Source: Candidatus Omnitrophota bacterium (GTDB lineage: Bacteria > Omnitrophota > Gorgyraeia > JABMRN01 > RBG-13-46-9). From it: a stretch of DNA of 37,393 bases. Shown here one piece after another: positions 7,914 through 16,932 of the stretch; positions within the stretch are counted from its first letter, which is position 1; each line of letters opens with the position of its first letter. The stretch is taken from positions 1-37,393 of the forward strand of contig JAUWBJ010000006.1 in the NCBI GenBank assembly GCA_030605095.1, given 5' to 3'. The notes under the pieces were generated by a model. The model was not told where the DNA came from and did no database searches. It saw nothing but the letters and a program-made list of their open reading frames with translations. Made by a program: the position numbers and the translations under genes.

Positions 7914-9257
7914 ATGAGCGAAACGAGGGATCCCATTATGCCGAAGGACCTTTTTGAGAAAAAAGCTATAAGGACAAAAAAGGCAGAACCGCTCGCCGTA
8001 AGAATGAGGCCGAGAAATTTGGGCGAATTCGCAGGCCAGGGGCACATTTTGGGTGAAGGTAAACTCTTAAAGCGCGCCATAGAGGCCGACAGAATTACCT
8101 CTCTTATCTTTTATGGCCCGCCGGGCTCAGGCAAAACCGCATTAGGATACGTTATATCAATCGTAACGAAGTCCTTCTTTGAAAGTATAAATGCTACTTC
8201 AAGCAACGTAAACGAAATGCGAAACATCATTATGAGGGCCAAAAAGCGGCTTGAACTCGAGGAAAGAAAGAGCATACTTTTTATCGACGAAATTCATAGA
8301 TTCAATAAAGCGCAGCAGGATGTCCTTATGCCGGATGTCGAGAAGGGAAACCCTGTGCTTATAGGCACAACTACGCATAACCCTTTTTTCTCGATAAATT
8401 CAGCGCTTCTTTCCCGCTCGCAGATTTTTGAGTTTAAGCCGCTAAGAAATGAGGAAATCATTACGATTCTCGAGAACGCATTAAAGGATAAGATGAGGGG
8501 ATTCGGGAAGGTAAAAATAAATATGGATAAAAAAGCGCTTCTTTTCCTTGCCAAGGCCTCTGACGGCGATGCCAGGCGCGCATTGTCGGCATTGGAAGTA
8601 GGTGTTTTGACGACAAAAGCCGACAGACAGAAAACAATCAATTTTACATTAGAAACGGCATCCGAATCAATTCAACGAAAAGCCATTGTTTACGATAAAG
8701 ACGAGGACGCTCATTACGATACAGTAAGCGCCTTTATTAAGAGTATGCGCGGTTCTGACCCCGACGCGGCGCTTTATTGGCTTGCGAAAATGCTTGTAGC
8801 AGGAGAAGACCCGCGTTTTATTGTGCGGAGAATCGTTATTTGCGCGGCGGAGGACGTCGGCAATGCCGACCCTCAGGCCATTGTTGTTGCCAATGCCGCC
8901 TTACAAATATCAGAATTTGTCGGGCTGCCGGAAGCACGTATCCCGCTTGCGCAGGCAGCCGTCTACATAGCGTGTGCCCCTAAATCAAACGCCGCATATA
9001 TGGGCATTTCACGCGCGATGGATGATGCGGAAAAAGAAAGGACTCAAGGTATCCCGGCTCACTTGAAAGATGCCTCTTATTCCGGTGCAGAAAAACTCGG
9101 CCGCGGCGTAGGATATAAATACGCCCATGATTTCGAAGGCCACTATGTTAAGCAGGATTACATACATGAGAAAAAGAAATATTACATACCTCAAGCGATT
9201 GGCTATGAGAAGAAGATAAAAGAGTGGCTCGAACAACTTGACAAGATGCCCCAGTAA
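7914..9257 (+). CDS. rarA: Replication-associated recombination AAA+ ATPase RarA (MgsA)
   Basis: 447 residues from ATG 7914. Walker A GPPGSGKT at 68-75, Walker B ILFIDEIHRF at about 121-130, then the clamp-loader-like tetramerisation domain with the diagnostic PAHLKDASYSGAEKLGRGVGYKYAHDF. RarA acts at stalled replication forks with SSB. The track's start at 7806 would add 36 residues translated from the structured RNA (MGAELSYICGYRRM...), so it is rejected. ATG 7938, behind GAGGGA, is an alternative giving MPKDLFEKKAIR. The T-run TTTTTT just before 7914 could also attenuate transcription. Confidence 0.93.
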   Translation: MSETRDPIMPKDLFEKKAIRTKKAEPLAVRMRPRNLGEFAGQGHILGEGKLLKRAIEADRITSLIFYGPPGSGKTALGYVISIVTKSFFESINATSSNVNEMRNIIMRAKKRLELEERKSILFIDEIHRFNKAQQDVLMPDVEKGNPVLIGTTTHNPFFSINSALLSRSQIFEFKPLRNEEIITILENALKDKMRGFGKVKINMDKKALLFLAKASDGDARRALSALEVGVLTTKADRQKTINFTLETASESIQRKAIVYDKDEDAHYDTVSAFIKSMRGSDPDAALYWLAKMLVAGEDPRFIVRRIVICAAEDVGNADPQAIVVANAALQISEFVGLPEARIPLAQAAVYIACAPKSNAAYMGISRAMDDAEKERTQGIPAHLKDASYSGAEKLGRGVGYKYAHDFEGHYVKQDYIHEKKKYYIPQAIGYEKKIKEWLEQLDKMPQ

Positions 9258-9286
9258 ATAATATAATAAGGCGAAGGATAATAAAG

Positions 9287-10498
9287 ATGGCGAAGACGAT
9301 AAAAGAGATAAACGAGAGAATAAAGAAGGGTAAAGCTGTAGTTGTTACGGCTGAAGAAATAAGCGATATCGTTGATAGAAACGGCCCGAAAAAGGCGGCC
9401 GAGAAGGTCGATGTCGTTACAACAGGGACATTCGGCCCGATGTGCTCCAGCGGCGCCTATTTTAACACAGGCCATGTAAGACCTAAAATAAAATTGGGCG
9501 GGGGCGAGGTAACATTGAACGAAGTTGTCGCCTATCCAGGGTTTGCAGCGGTAGATATTTACATCGGAGCTTCGGCTTTACCTAAGGATGACCCGCGAAA
9601 CAAGGTTTTTCCCGGTAAGTTCGAATACGGCGGAGCCCACGTTATAGAAGATTTGGCGGCAGGAAAGGATATAAAACTCATCGCAACGGCATACGGAACC
9701 GACTGCTATCCGCGAAAGAAATTAGAGACCCTCATCAACATAAGAGATTTAAATGAAGCAGTTTTATTTAACCCGAGAAACAGTTATCAAAACTATAATG
9801 TTGCGGTAAACCTTAACAGGAAAAAGGCCATATATACATATATGGGAATCTTGAAGCCGGATTTAGGCAATGCCAATTACTGTTCTGCCGGGCAACTTTC
9901 CCCGCTTTTAAACGACCCTTTTTATAAAACCATCGGTATTGGCACAAGGATATTTTTAGGAGGGGGAACAGGTTATGTAACGTGGCAGGGAACGCAGCAT
10001 AACCCCGGCGTGAAACGAGGGCCTAACGGTATTCCCAGAGTGCCGGCAGGTACCATAGCAGTTATAGGCGATTTGAAAGGCATGAAAGCCCAGTGGTTGC
10101 GAGGGTCTTCCTTTGAAGGATACGGTGCAACGTTGACAGTAGGATTGGGTATACCTATACCGGTGCTTAACGAGGAAATAGCAAAATATACGGCGGTGAG
10201 GGACGAAGAAATCTATGCCCAGATAGTAGATTATTCTCATGACTACCCCCAGGGGGAATCCCGGTCTCTCGGCGAGGTAAATTATAAAACCCTGCGTTCG
10301 GGTTCGATAAAAGTGCGAGGTAAAAATGTACCCACAGCCTCGCTTTCCAGTTATGCGAAGGCAAGAGAAATAGCAGAAATCCTTAAAAACTGGATAGTAA
10401 AGGGAAAATTCCTTTTAACCGAACCCGTAGCCCCCTTGCCATCCGCGGAGTCGGGTATAATCTTCAAGCCCCTCAAAGAGCGCCCCATAAAAGAATAG
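9287..10498 (+). CDS. Homocysteine biosynthesis protein (DUF39/HcyBio)
   Basis: 403 residues with the hallmarks of the DUF39 family, whose methanogen members make homocysteine from aspartate semialdehyde and sulfide. Conserved Cys sites are TFGPMCSSGAYF (Cys53) and ATAYGTDCYPRKK (Cys140), with a Gly-rich IFLGGGTGYVTWQGTQHNPG. The methanogen enzyme works with a ferredoxin-type partner (NIL plus 4Fe-4S) and often carries CBS domains; neither is present here, so the partner would lie elsewhere. An AAGGA ribosome site is 11-12 bases upstream. The ccdA start follows 21 bases after the stop, through a heptanucleotide repeat. The family call is strong; the reaction is taken from characterised archaeal homologues. 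Confidence 0.88.
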   Translation: MAKTIKEINERIKKGKAVVVTAEEISDIVDRNGPKKAAEKVDVVTTGTFGPMCSSGAYFNTGHVRPKIKLGGGEVTLNEVVAYPGFAAVDIYIGASALPKDDPRNKVFPGKFEYGGAHVIEDLAAGKDIKLIATAYGTDCYPRKKLETLINIRDLNEAVLFNPRNSYQNYNVAVNLNRKKAIYTYMGILKPDLGNANYCSAGQLSPLLNDPFYKTIGIGTRIFLGGGTGYVTWQGTQHNPGVKRGPNGIPRVPAGTIAVIGDLKGMKAQWLRGSSFEGYGATLTVGLGIPIPVLNEEIAKYTAVRDEEIYAQIVDYSHDYPQGESRSLGEVNYKTLRSGSIKVRGKNVPTASLSSYAKAREIAEILKNWIVKGKFLLTEPVAPLPSAESGIIFKPLKERPIKE

Positions 10499-10516
10499 AC
10501 AGTAGACAGTAGGGAG
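10496..10516 (+). repeat. Heptanucleotide tandem repeat at the DUF39-ccdA junction
   Basis: TAGACAG TAGACAG TAGGGAG, three 7-base units. The first unit supplies the TAG stop of the upstream gene and the third supplies the GGGAG ribosome site of ccdA (ATG at 10520). Confidence 0.75.
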
Positions 10517-10519
10517 AAC

Positions 10520-11206
10520 ATGGAAAACGTATCGTTTATAATGGCTTTTATAGCGGGGGTCGTTACGTTTTTGTCGCCGTGCGTGCTCCCGCTCATCCCG
10601 GCGTATATCTCTTATTTGACAGGGGTATCCTTCCATGAACTCTCCGGAGAGATTACAAAAACCGAGAGAAGGAAGATTAAGTTACTGACAATCACCCACT
10701 CCCTCGGTTTTATACTGGGATTTTCCGTTGTATTCGTTCTTTTAGGCGCAAGCGTTACATTCCTGGGAGGCCTTTTCCTTCAGCATCAATTACTGCTTAA
10801 GAAAATAGGCGGGGCGCTGATTATACTTTTTGCCCTTGTTATTATGGGCGTTATAAAATTGCCCATTCTGGCAAAAGAAAAGAAATTGGCCTATAAAAAA
10901 GAAGGGGTTTCTATTTTAGGTTCAATATTGGTTGGCGCAACGTTTGCTGCAGCGTGGACTCCCTGCATAGGGCCTATTCTCGGCTCAATCCTTATCTATG
11001 CCTCAAGCACCGCGAGCCTTAAAACAGGCATCAAATTACTTATTGCCTTCTCTCTGGGGCTTGGCTTTACGTTCTTTTTAGCGGCCCTTATAATAAATTC
11101 ATTTCTGGCTTATATCAAAAAGATAGAGAAGTATCTCAAGTGGATTACGATAGCCGCAGGCGTTATTCTTATAATCTTCGGGATTCTGCTATTGACAGGA
11201 GGATAA
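10520..11206 (+). CDS. ccdA: Cytochrome c biogenesis protein CcdA (thiol electron carrier)
   Basis: 228 residues, six predicted membrane helices in two repeats, each with a redox Cys: TFLSPCVLPLIPAYISYLTG near the N-terminus and AAAWTPCIGPILGSI in the second half. CcdA passes electrons from cytosolic thioredoxin across the inner membrane to periplasmic thiol proteins. The thioredoxin-like lipoprotein three bases downstream is the obvious recipient. No cytochrome c maturation genes are visible, so the pair may serve general periplasmic disulfide reduction. Confidence 0.95.
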   Translation: MENVSFIMAFIAGVVTFLSPCVLPLIPAYISYLTGVSFHELSGEITKTERRKIKLLTITHSLGFILGFSVVFVLLGASVTFLGGLFLQHQLLLKKIGGALIILFALVIMGVIKLPILAKEKKLAYKKEGVSILGSILVGATFAAAWTPCIGPILGSILIYASSTASLKTGIKLLIAFSLGLGFTFFLAALIINSFLAYIKKIEKYLKWITIAAGVILIIFGILLLTGG

Positions 11207-11209
11207 TAT

Positions 11210-11710
11210 ATGAGAGGAAAAACTTATTTTTTATTGTTAGTCTTTTTAGCGGCATTTTCAATCGGCTGCGGTAATATGCGAGCAGAGGTGCCCCAGTACG
11301 GCAAGGCCCTTGATTTTACGTTAGAAGACATAAATGGCGATGAGGTACGGCTCTCGGACTATTCGGGCAAGGTAATAATACTTAATTTCTTTGCTACATG
11401 GTGCCCTCCGTGCAGGGCGGAGATGCCCGATTTTAATCGGATACAGGAGGAATACAAAAACAACGTAAAGATAATCGCCGTAAATGTCGGCAGAGAGACC
11501 TTATCAAAGGTGCGGGGGTTTGTCGCTGATAACAATTTAACATTTACCATAGCAATGGATGACGGCACGGTAGGTGATTTATACGGACCGATACGCGGCA
11601 TTCCGGTTACGGTCATTATAGATAAGGATTTTAACATAGCCAGAAGATACGTGGGAATGAGGACAAAAGAGGTATTTGTCAAGGATATCGAAGAGAGCTT
11701 GAAAAAGTAG
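11210..11710 (+). CDS. tlpA: TlpA/ResA-like thiol-disulfide oxidoreductase lipoprotein
   Basis: 166 residues. The signal peptide ends in a lipobox (FSIGC, Cys20), so the mature protein should be lipid-anchored and face the periplasm. The thioredoxin fold carries the active site FFATWCPPCRAEMP (Cys65/Cys68) and a cis-Pro loop in IRGIPVTVIID, as in TlpA, ResA and CcmG. It follows ccdA by 3 bases and should receive electrons from it. The symbol is by family; the exact client is unknown. Confidence 0.92.
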   Translation: MRGKTYFLLLVFLAAFSIGCGNMRAEVPQYGKALDFTLEDINGDEVRLSDYSGKVIILNFFATWCPPCRAEMPDFNRIQEEYKNNVKIIAVNVGRETLSKVRGFVADNNLTFTIAMDDGTVGDLYGPIRGIPVTVIIDKDFNIARRYVGMRTKEVFVKDIEESLKK

Positions 11711-11739
11711 TGGAAAAATCGAATAGTTTGGTGTATAAT
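11711..11739 (+). promoter_or_regulatory. Promoter for a leaderless fau transcript
   Basis: TGGAAA (4 of 6 match to TTGACA), a 17-base spacer and a perfect TATAAT at 11734-11739. A start 6-7 bases downstream falls on or next to the GTG start codon at 11745, and there is no Shine-Dalgarno. Confidence 0.65.
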
Positions 11740-11744
11740 CTAAC

Positions 11745-12299
11745 GTGCATAAGACAAAAAAACAAATTAGAAAGGAGCTATTAAAGAAACTAAATAGCCA
11801 GGCAAGAGAAAAAGCATTAAAAAAGAGCAATATAATAAAAGAAAAGCTCTTTTCTCTGCCTGAATTTAAAAAATCGAAGTTTGTGATGCTTTACGCCTCG
11901 AAAAGTAACGAGGTAAACACCAAGAGCATAATCGATGAGGCGTTAAAGATGGGAAAGCGCGTGGTATTGCCACGCTGTACGAGTCAAAAAGGAATTGTTC
12001 CGAAGGAAATAAGGAATACACATACAGATCTGGAAAAAGGCATCTATGGAATACGCCAACCGCGAAAACGTCAGAAGAGCGTAGAATCCGGGAAGATAAA
12101 TCTGATTGTTGTTCCGGGGGTAGCATTTGACAAGAAAAATAGACGTCTTGGCAGGGGTAAAGGTTATTACGATAGGTTTCTAAAGAAGTTACCCCGGAAC
12201 AAAATTAGCGTTGGATTGGCGTTTAATTTCCAGATAGTAGAAAGCCTACCGGAAGACTCGCACGACATTCCCGTCTCAAAAGTCATCACTGACCGATAA
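11745..12299 (+). CDS. fau: 5-formyltetrahydrofolate cyclo-ligase
   Basis: 184 residues, GTG start. The enzyme converts 5-formyl-THF with ATP to 5,10-methenyl-THF, clearing an inhibitory folate. Family motifs: KKQIRKELLKKLNSQ at the start, the 5-FTHF/phosphate-site loop VLPRCTS, and the signature VVPGVAFDKKNRRLGRGKGYYDRFL (P-loop-like GRGKGYYD). There is no ribosome-binding site and a strong TATAAT only 5 bases upstream of the GTG, so leaderless translation is likely. In proteobacteria fau neighbours 6S RNA; here the candidate 6S gene lies 3.9 kb upstream. Confidence 0.92.
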   Translation: MHKTKKQIRKELLKKLNSQAREKALKKSNIIKEKLFSLPEFKKSKFVMLYASKSNEVNTKSIIDEALKMGKRVVLPRCTSQKGIVPKEIRNTHTDLEKGIYGIRQPRKRQKSVESGKINLIVVPGVAFDKKNRRLGRGKGYYDRFLKKLPRNKISVGLAFNFQIVESLPEDSHDIPVSKVITDR

Positions 12300-12329
12300 A
12301 AATCACAAGAATATAAGGGGGTAATTCAA

Positions 12330-13898
12330 ATGGATAAGATTACTATTATCTATCTCGGATTCGGCGTCTTAGGCGCCCTTTTCTTTTTCTTCGTGGGGTA
12401 CGTGTTAAGAAAATACACTGCACGTATGAAGGTAAAACTCGCGGAGGAAAAGTCAAAGGCCATCATCGAGCAAGCCAAAAACGAAGCAGAATCCAGAAGG
12501 AGAGAAGCGCAGCTTGAGGCAAAAGACCTGCTCCTCAAGATGAGGTCTGAGTTCGAGAAGGACTCAAAAGAAAGGCGCAGAGAACTTGGGAAACTCGAAC
12601 AAAGGCTCACCGTGCGGGAAGAGAACTTAGATAGAAGAATAGACATGCTGGAGAGAAAAGAAAGAGATGTTGAATCAAGGCTACGGCATTTGCAGACGAA
12701 AGAAAAAGAAATGGAAGAAAAAGATAAAGCATTGTCCCGCCTTTATCAAGAAGAGAAAGAAAGGCTGCAGAGGATTTCCGGCATGACAGTGGATGAGGCC
12801 AAACGCATACTCTTGAAAAGGCTCGAGAACGACGTTAAGCAAGAATCGGCCTATATGGTAAAAAAGCTGCAAGAGGAGACCAGGGAAAAGGCCGATAAAG
12901 AAGCGCGTAAAATAGTAGGCCTTGCAATTCAGAAGTGCGCTGCGGACCACACTGTTGAGACGACCATAAGCGTTGTTAACCTTCCTAACGACGAGATGAA
13001 AGGCAGAATCATCGGAAGGGAAGGCAGAAACATTCGCGCCTTAGAGATGGCAACCGGCATAGATGTTATCATTGACGATACGCCCGAAGCGGTGATTCTA
13101 TCAGGATTTGATAAGGTAAGAAGGGAAGTCGCAAGAATTGCCCTGGGAAAATTGGTAGAAGACGGGAGGATTCATCCGGCACGAATTGAAGAGGTTGTAG
13201 CAAAAGTAAAAAAAGAAATGGAATCTACCATAAGAGAAGAAGGCGAGAAGGCGGTATTTGACGTGGGCCTGCACGGTATTCATCCGGAACTTGTTAAACT
13301 TCTCGGCCGGCTTAAATACAGGACGAGTTACGGCCAGAATGTCTTGCAGCACTCAAAAGAAGTTGCGTATATTATGGGGGTTATGGCAGGCGAACTTAAG
13401 CTGGATTTTAACCTTGCAAAACGTATAGGTTTGTTGCATGATATTGGAAAGGCAGTAACCCACGAGGTTGAGGGCTCGCACGCAAAAATCGGCGCTGACA
13501 TAGCAAGAAAATTCAATGAATCCGAGACCATCATTCACGCTATAGAGGCTCACCACGAGGATGTGGAAGCAAAAACCCTTTTGGCGGTGCTGGTTCAGGC
13601 GGCAGATGCAGTAAGCGCCACAAGGCCGGGAGCCAGAAGGGAGACGCTAGAGAGGTATATCAAACGTCTGGAGAAGTTGGAGTCGATAGCGGACTCTTTT
13701 GAAGGTGTTGAAAAGGCATATGCCATTCAAGCCGGAAGGGAAATACGCATTATGGTGAAGCCGGAGAGGCTGGATGACGCGCAAGCCGCGGTCCTGGCAA
13801 GGGATATTAAAAAGAAGATTGAAGAAGGCCTGGAATACCCCGGCCAGATTAAGGTAATGGCGATACGGGAAACTAGAGCAATCGAGTACGCGAAATGA
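12330..13898 (+). CDS. rny: Ribonuclease Y
   Basis: 522 residues. One N-terminal membrane helix (about 5-25), a long charged coiled coil (about 30-165), a KH RNA-binding domain with [15 protein letters not shown] (about 226-240), and an HD domain with HSKEVAY and GLLHDIGKA. RNase Y is a membrane-anchored endoribonuclease that starts mRNA decay in bacteria lacking RNase E. SD AAGGGGGT precedes the ATG. The stop overlaps the ymdB start by 4 bases, a pairing seen in Firmicutes. Confidence 0.97.
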   Translation: MDKITIIYLGFGVLGALFFFFVGYVLRKYTARMKVKLAEEKSKAIIEQAKNEAESRRREAQLEAKDLLLKMRSEFEKDSKERRRELGKLEQRLTVREENLDRRIDMLERKERDVESRLRHLQTKEKEMEEKDKALSRLYQEEKERLQRISGMTVDEAKRILLKRLENDVKQESAYMVKKLQEETREKADKEARKIVGLAIQKCAADHTVETTISVVNLPNDEMKGRIIGREGRNIRALEMATGIDVIIDDTPEAVILSGFDKVRREVARIALGKLVEDGRIHPARIEEVVAKVKKEMESTIREEGEKAVFDVGLHGIHPELVKLLGRLKYRTSYGQNVLQHSKEVAYIMGVMAGELKLDFNLAKRIGLLHDIGKAVTHEVEGSHAKIGADIARKFNESETIIHAIEAHHEDVEAKTLLAVLVQAADAVSATRPGARRETLERYIKRLEKLESIADSFEGVEKAYAIQAGREIRIMVKPERLDDAQAAVLARDIKKKIEEGLEYPGQIKVMAIRETRAIEYAK

Positions 13899-14680
13899 AG
13901 TTACTATTCATCGGCGATATAGTAGGTGAGCCGGGCAGGGAAGCCATAAAGGCGCTTTTGCCGGGCCTTGTTAAGAAGAACGGAATAAATTGTGTTATAG
14001 CGAATGCTGAAAACTCTGCGGGCGGAAGCGGAATCACGCCCCCGATAGCCAAAGAACTTAAAGGCTATAACCTCGACGTTATTACAAGCGGCGACCATAT
14101 CTGGAAGAGAAGAGAAATAATAGAAATCCTTGATAGAGAGCAAACGATTTTGAGGCCGCTAAATTACCCTAAAGAGACACCGGGGTTTGGCTCTACTATT
14201 ATTGAACTCGCAGGACATGCCGTGAAAATCGGCGTGGTGAATCTCGTCGGCCGGGTTTTTATGCAGGCAGTGGAGTGCCCCTTCAGGACCTCTCGCGAAG
14301 AGATCGGCAGGATGAGGAAGATTACACCCAATATTTTTGTAGATATACACGCTGAAGCGACGAGTGAAAAAATAGCCTTAGGCTGGTACCTGGACGGGCT
14401 CGTTACGGCGGTTATGGGGACACATACACACGTTCAGACAGCCGATGAGAAAATCCTTCCGGAAGGCTCAGCCTATATAACTGACGTCGGGATGACAGGG
14501 CCTTTTGATTCGGTAATAGGCAGAAAAAAAGAGCAGATTCTTACCCGTTTTATTACGCAGATGCCGGCAAGATTTCAGATGGCAGATGCCGATATATGGC
14601 TCAATGCCGTTGTTATAGATTTTGACGAAAAGACCGGAAAGGCAAATTCTATCGAAAGGGTTCAGAAGAAATATAAATGA
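13895..14680 (+). CDS. ymdB: YmdB-family metallophosphoesterase (2',3'-cyclic nucleotide phosphodiesterase)
   Basis: 261 residues matching the TIGR00282/YmdB family: [15 protein letters not shown] (first metal Asp), [29 protein letters not shown] and [11 protein letters not shown] supply a dinuclear metal centre. The B. subtilis homologue hydrolyses 2',3'-cAMP and influences RNase Y targets and biofilm choice. ATGA overlap with rny implies coupled translation. xseA begins one base after the stop. Confidence 0.95.
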   Translation: MKLLFIGDIVGEPGREAIKALLPGLVKKNGINCVIANAENSAGGSGITPPIAKELKGYNLDVITSGDHIWKRREIIEILDREQTILRPLNYPKETPGFGSTIIELAGHAVKIGVVNLVGRVFMQAVECPFRTSREEIGRMRKITPNIFVDIHAEATSEKIALGWYLDGLVTAVMGTHTHVQTADEKILPEGSAYITDVGMTGPFDSVIGRKKEQILTRFITQMPARFQMADADIWLNAVVIDFDEKTGKANSIERVQKKYK

Positions 14681-14681
14681 A

Positions 14682-15890
14682 ATGAAGACCATAGAGGAAA
14701 AGCGCATATACACCGTAAGCGAGATTACGCGCGATATTCGTGTTGTTCTTGAAGATACGTTTGGTACCGTATGGGTTGAAGGAGAGGTATCCAATTTCAT
14801 CCACCACACCTCCGGCCACATGTATTTTAGCATAAAAGACAAGGGAAGCGTTTTATCCTGCGCCCTGTTCAGAAGGGTAAGCGCCAATTTGAAATTTGAA
14901 ATAAAAAACGGCATGCAGGTTTTGTGCTTTGGCAAAATCACCGTCTATGACAAAAGGGGCCAGTACCAGCTCATTGTAGAGGAGGTTGAGCCGAAGGGCG
15001 CCGGCGCGCTTCAGGTTGCGTTCGAGCAATTAAAAGAGAAATTAAGAAAAGAAAAATTATTTGATGAGACCCACAAAATCCCCATTCCTTATTTGCCGCA
15101 GCGTGTAGGCGTTATTACCTCGCCGACAGGAGCGGCTGTAAGGGACATACTTAATGTCGCCAAAAGAAGGTTTTCCAACATCGAGATTATCTTAAATCCC
15201 GTAAGGGTGCAGGGTGACCTGGCAAAGGGCGAGATTGTTGAGGCCCTGGACTTATTTAACGCGCTTCTGAATGTTGACGTTATTATATTAGGCCGCGGGG
15301 GCGGAAGCTTGGAAGATCTATGGCCTTTTAACGAAGAAATAGTCGCAAGGGCCATTTACCGCTCGGAAATACCGGTTATCAGCGCCGTCGGCCATGAGAT
15401 AGACTGGACCATAAGCGATTTCGTATCTGATTTCAGGGCGCCCACGCCTTCGGCAGCAGCAGAACTTGTTATTCCCAAAAAAGAGGACCTTGTTGCGCTG
15501 TTAAAAGGATTTTCGGAACGCATGAAGGCGACACTTATTTCTAAGCTGGATTTTTTAAGCGAGAGATTAAAGGCGTTGGAGGCCAGGTACGTCTTTAGGA
15601 AGCCTTTTAACATTGTCCTTCAATATGAACAGGAAATAGACGACCTCGCGCAAGCGCTCGCCTTAAAAGGCGGATTTGTTGTAAAATTTAAGAAAGAAGC
15701 ATTAAATACATTAGCCGGCAAATTAGATGCTTTAAGCCCTTTAGCTATCCTTAATCGCGGTTACAGCATTACATTCAAAGCAAAAGACGGAAAGATTATG
15801 AAAGACACAAGCGGTTTGAAAAAGAAAGAGCTTATTAAAACGAGATTAGCCAAGGGAGAAATAATTAGTAGAATCGAGGAGGCAAAATAA
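14682..15890 (+). CDS. xseA: Exodeoxyribonuclease VII large subunit
   Basis: 402 residues from ATG 14682. The track start (14622) lies 59 bases inside ymdB and adds 20 unsupported residues. N-terminal OB fold ([33 protein letters not shown] onwards), the catalytic core with [14 protein letters not shown] and [15 protein letters not shown], then a coiled-coil C-terminal part. ExoVII degrades single-stranded DNA from both ends. It overlaps xseB by one base (TAATG). Confidence 0.96.
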   Translation: MKTIEEKRIYTVSEITRDIRVVLEDTFGTVWVEGEVSNFIHHTSGHMYFSIKDKGSVLSCALFRRVSANLKFEIKNGMQVLCFGKITVYDKRGQYQLIVEEVEPKGAGALQVAFEQLKEKLRKEKLFDETHKIPIPYLPQRVGVITSPTGAAVRDILNVAKRRFSNIEIILNPVRVQGDLAKGEIVEALDLFNALLNVDVIILGRGGGSLEDLWPFNEEIVARAIYRSEIPVISAVGHEIDWTISDFVSDFRAPTPSAAAELVIPKKEDLVALLKGFSERMKATLISKLDFLSERLKALEARYVFRKPFNIVLQYEQEIDDLAQALALKGGFVVKFKKEALNTLAGKLDALSPLAILNRGYSITFKAKDGKIMKDTSGLKKKELIKTRLAKGEIISRIEEAK

Positions 15891-16120
15891 TGGAGACAAA
15901 ATTCGAAGAAGCATTAAAAAAGCTGGAGGAGATAGTCGGTCAGCTCGAGAGCGGGGACGTTTCACTGGAGGCATCTCTGGCAAAATACGAAGAAGGGGTA
16001 AAGCTGGTAAAGCTCTGCCAGAAGAAACTGGAAGTCGCAAAGAAGAAAATAGAAATCCTTGTAAAGACAAAAGACGGAAAGATTAAAATAGAGCCGTTTG
16101 AGACAAAAAGTGAAAAATAG
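15890..16120 (+). CDS. xseB: Exodeoxyribonuclease VII small subunit
   Basis: 76 residues, the usual size. [32 protein letters not shown] is the family signature; it forms a helical hairpin wrapping the XseA coiled coils. The start overlaps the xseA stop, SD GAGGAGG is well placed, and the 3' end overlaps ispA. Lys-rich tail. Confidence 0.95.
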   Translation: METKFEEALKKLEEIVGQLESGDVSLEASLAKYEEGVKLVKLCQKKLEVAKKKIEILVKTKDGKIKIEPFETKSEK

Positions 16121-16928
16121 AATCGCCGTAGAACGGGATAGAATACTGATAAACAGTGCCTTGAGGAGATATTTAACTAGGCTTAAAGGCCCGCGTATTC
16201 TTCGGAAAGCCATGGAATACGCTATTTTTAGCGGAGGCAAAAGATTAAGGCCTGTATTGACACTCGAAAGCTCGAGGGCCTTAAACGGCGATATAAAAAA
16301 AGCACTGCCTTTTGCGTGCGCTATTGAATTTGTCCACAATTTTTCTTTAATTCACGATGACCTCCCGGCTATGGATAACGATGACACAAGAAGAGGCAAA
16401 CCTACCTGCCACAAGAAATTTGGCGAGGACCTGGCAATACTTGCCGGAGACGCGCTTCTTAATCTCGCTTTCGGGATATTATCAAACTTAAAAGAGAATA
16501 AAGTCCTGGAAGCCACTTCTCTTCTATCAGACGCTATCGGCGTTGAAAATATGATAGGCGGGCAAGTATTAGACGTGACCCATAGAAGAGGCTTTAAGGG
16601 GAACAAAAGATTTAGAAATAAAATTAACCGCATGAAAACGGCTGCTTTAATGGCTATTTCATGTAAGGCCGGCGCGCTGACAGCCGAAGCCAAGCCACGG
16701 CATATAAAAAGAATGTATGAATTCGGAATAAATTTGGGGCTTGGTTTTCAAATCGCCGACGATATTAAGGATTCCCGGCACAGCGCATCCACGTTGGGCA
16801 GGATGAAAAAAGAAGCGAAATCTTTTATTTCAAAAGCGGAAAGATACCTTGAGCCCTTCAAGAAAAGGGCCGATATTTTAAGGTATATAGCAGATAGTAT
16901 ACTGGAGAGAATAGCGAATAGCGAGTAG
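16110..16928 (+). CDS. ispA: Farnesyl/geranylgeranyl-type polyprenyl diphosphate synthase, shortened
   Basis: About 272 residues from GTG 16110 (overlapping xseB by 11 bases); TTG 16098 in the track is an alternative. Visible motifs: GGKRLRPVL, the first Asp-rich [14 protein letters not shown] with the CHKKFGE context, MIGGQVLDV, and the second Asp-rich FQIADDIKD. The enzyme condenses IPP with allylic diphosphates. The stretch after the second motif (usually a flexible K-P-V-G-x-D loop) is deleted, which makes the protein shorter than the 290-300 usual. Product length cannot be read reliably. It is paired with dxs, as in many bacteria. Confidence 0.9.
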   Translation: MKNRIAVERDRILINSALRRYLTRLKGPRILRKAMEYAIFSGGKRLRPVLTLESSRALNGDIKKALPFACAIEFVHNFSLIHDDLPAMDNDDTRRGKPTCHKKFGEDLAILAGDALLNLAFGILSNLKENKVLEATSLLSDAIGVENMIGGQVLDVTHRRGFKGNKRFRNKINRMKTAALMAISCKAGALTAEAKPRHIKRMYEFGINLGLGFQIADDIKDSRHSASTLGRMKKEAKSFISKAERYLEPFKKRADILRYIADSILERIANSE

Positions 16929-16931
16929 CGA
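16911..16931 (+). repeat. Heptanucleotide tandem repeat at the ispA-dxs junction
   Basis: ATAGCGA ATAGCGA GTAGCGA, three degenerate 7-base units. The ispA stop (TAG, 16926-16928) lies within the last unit and the dxs ATG begins at 16933. Confidence 0.75.
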
Positions 16932-16932
16932 G

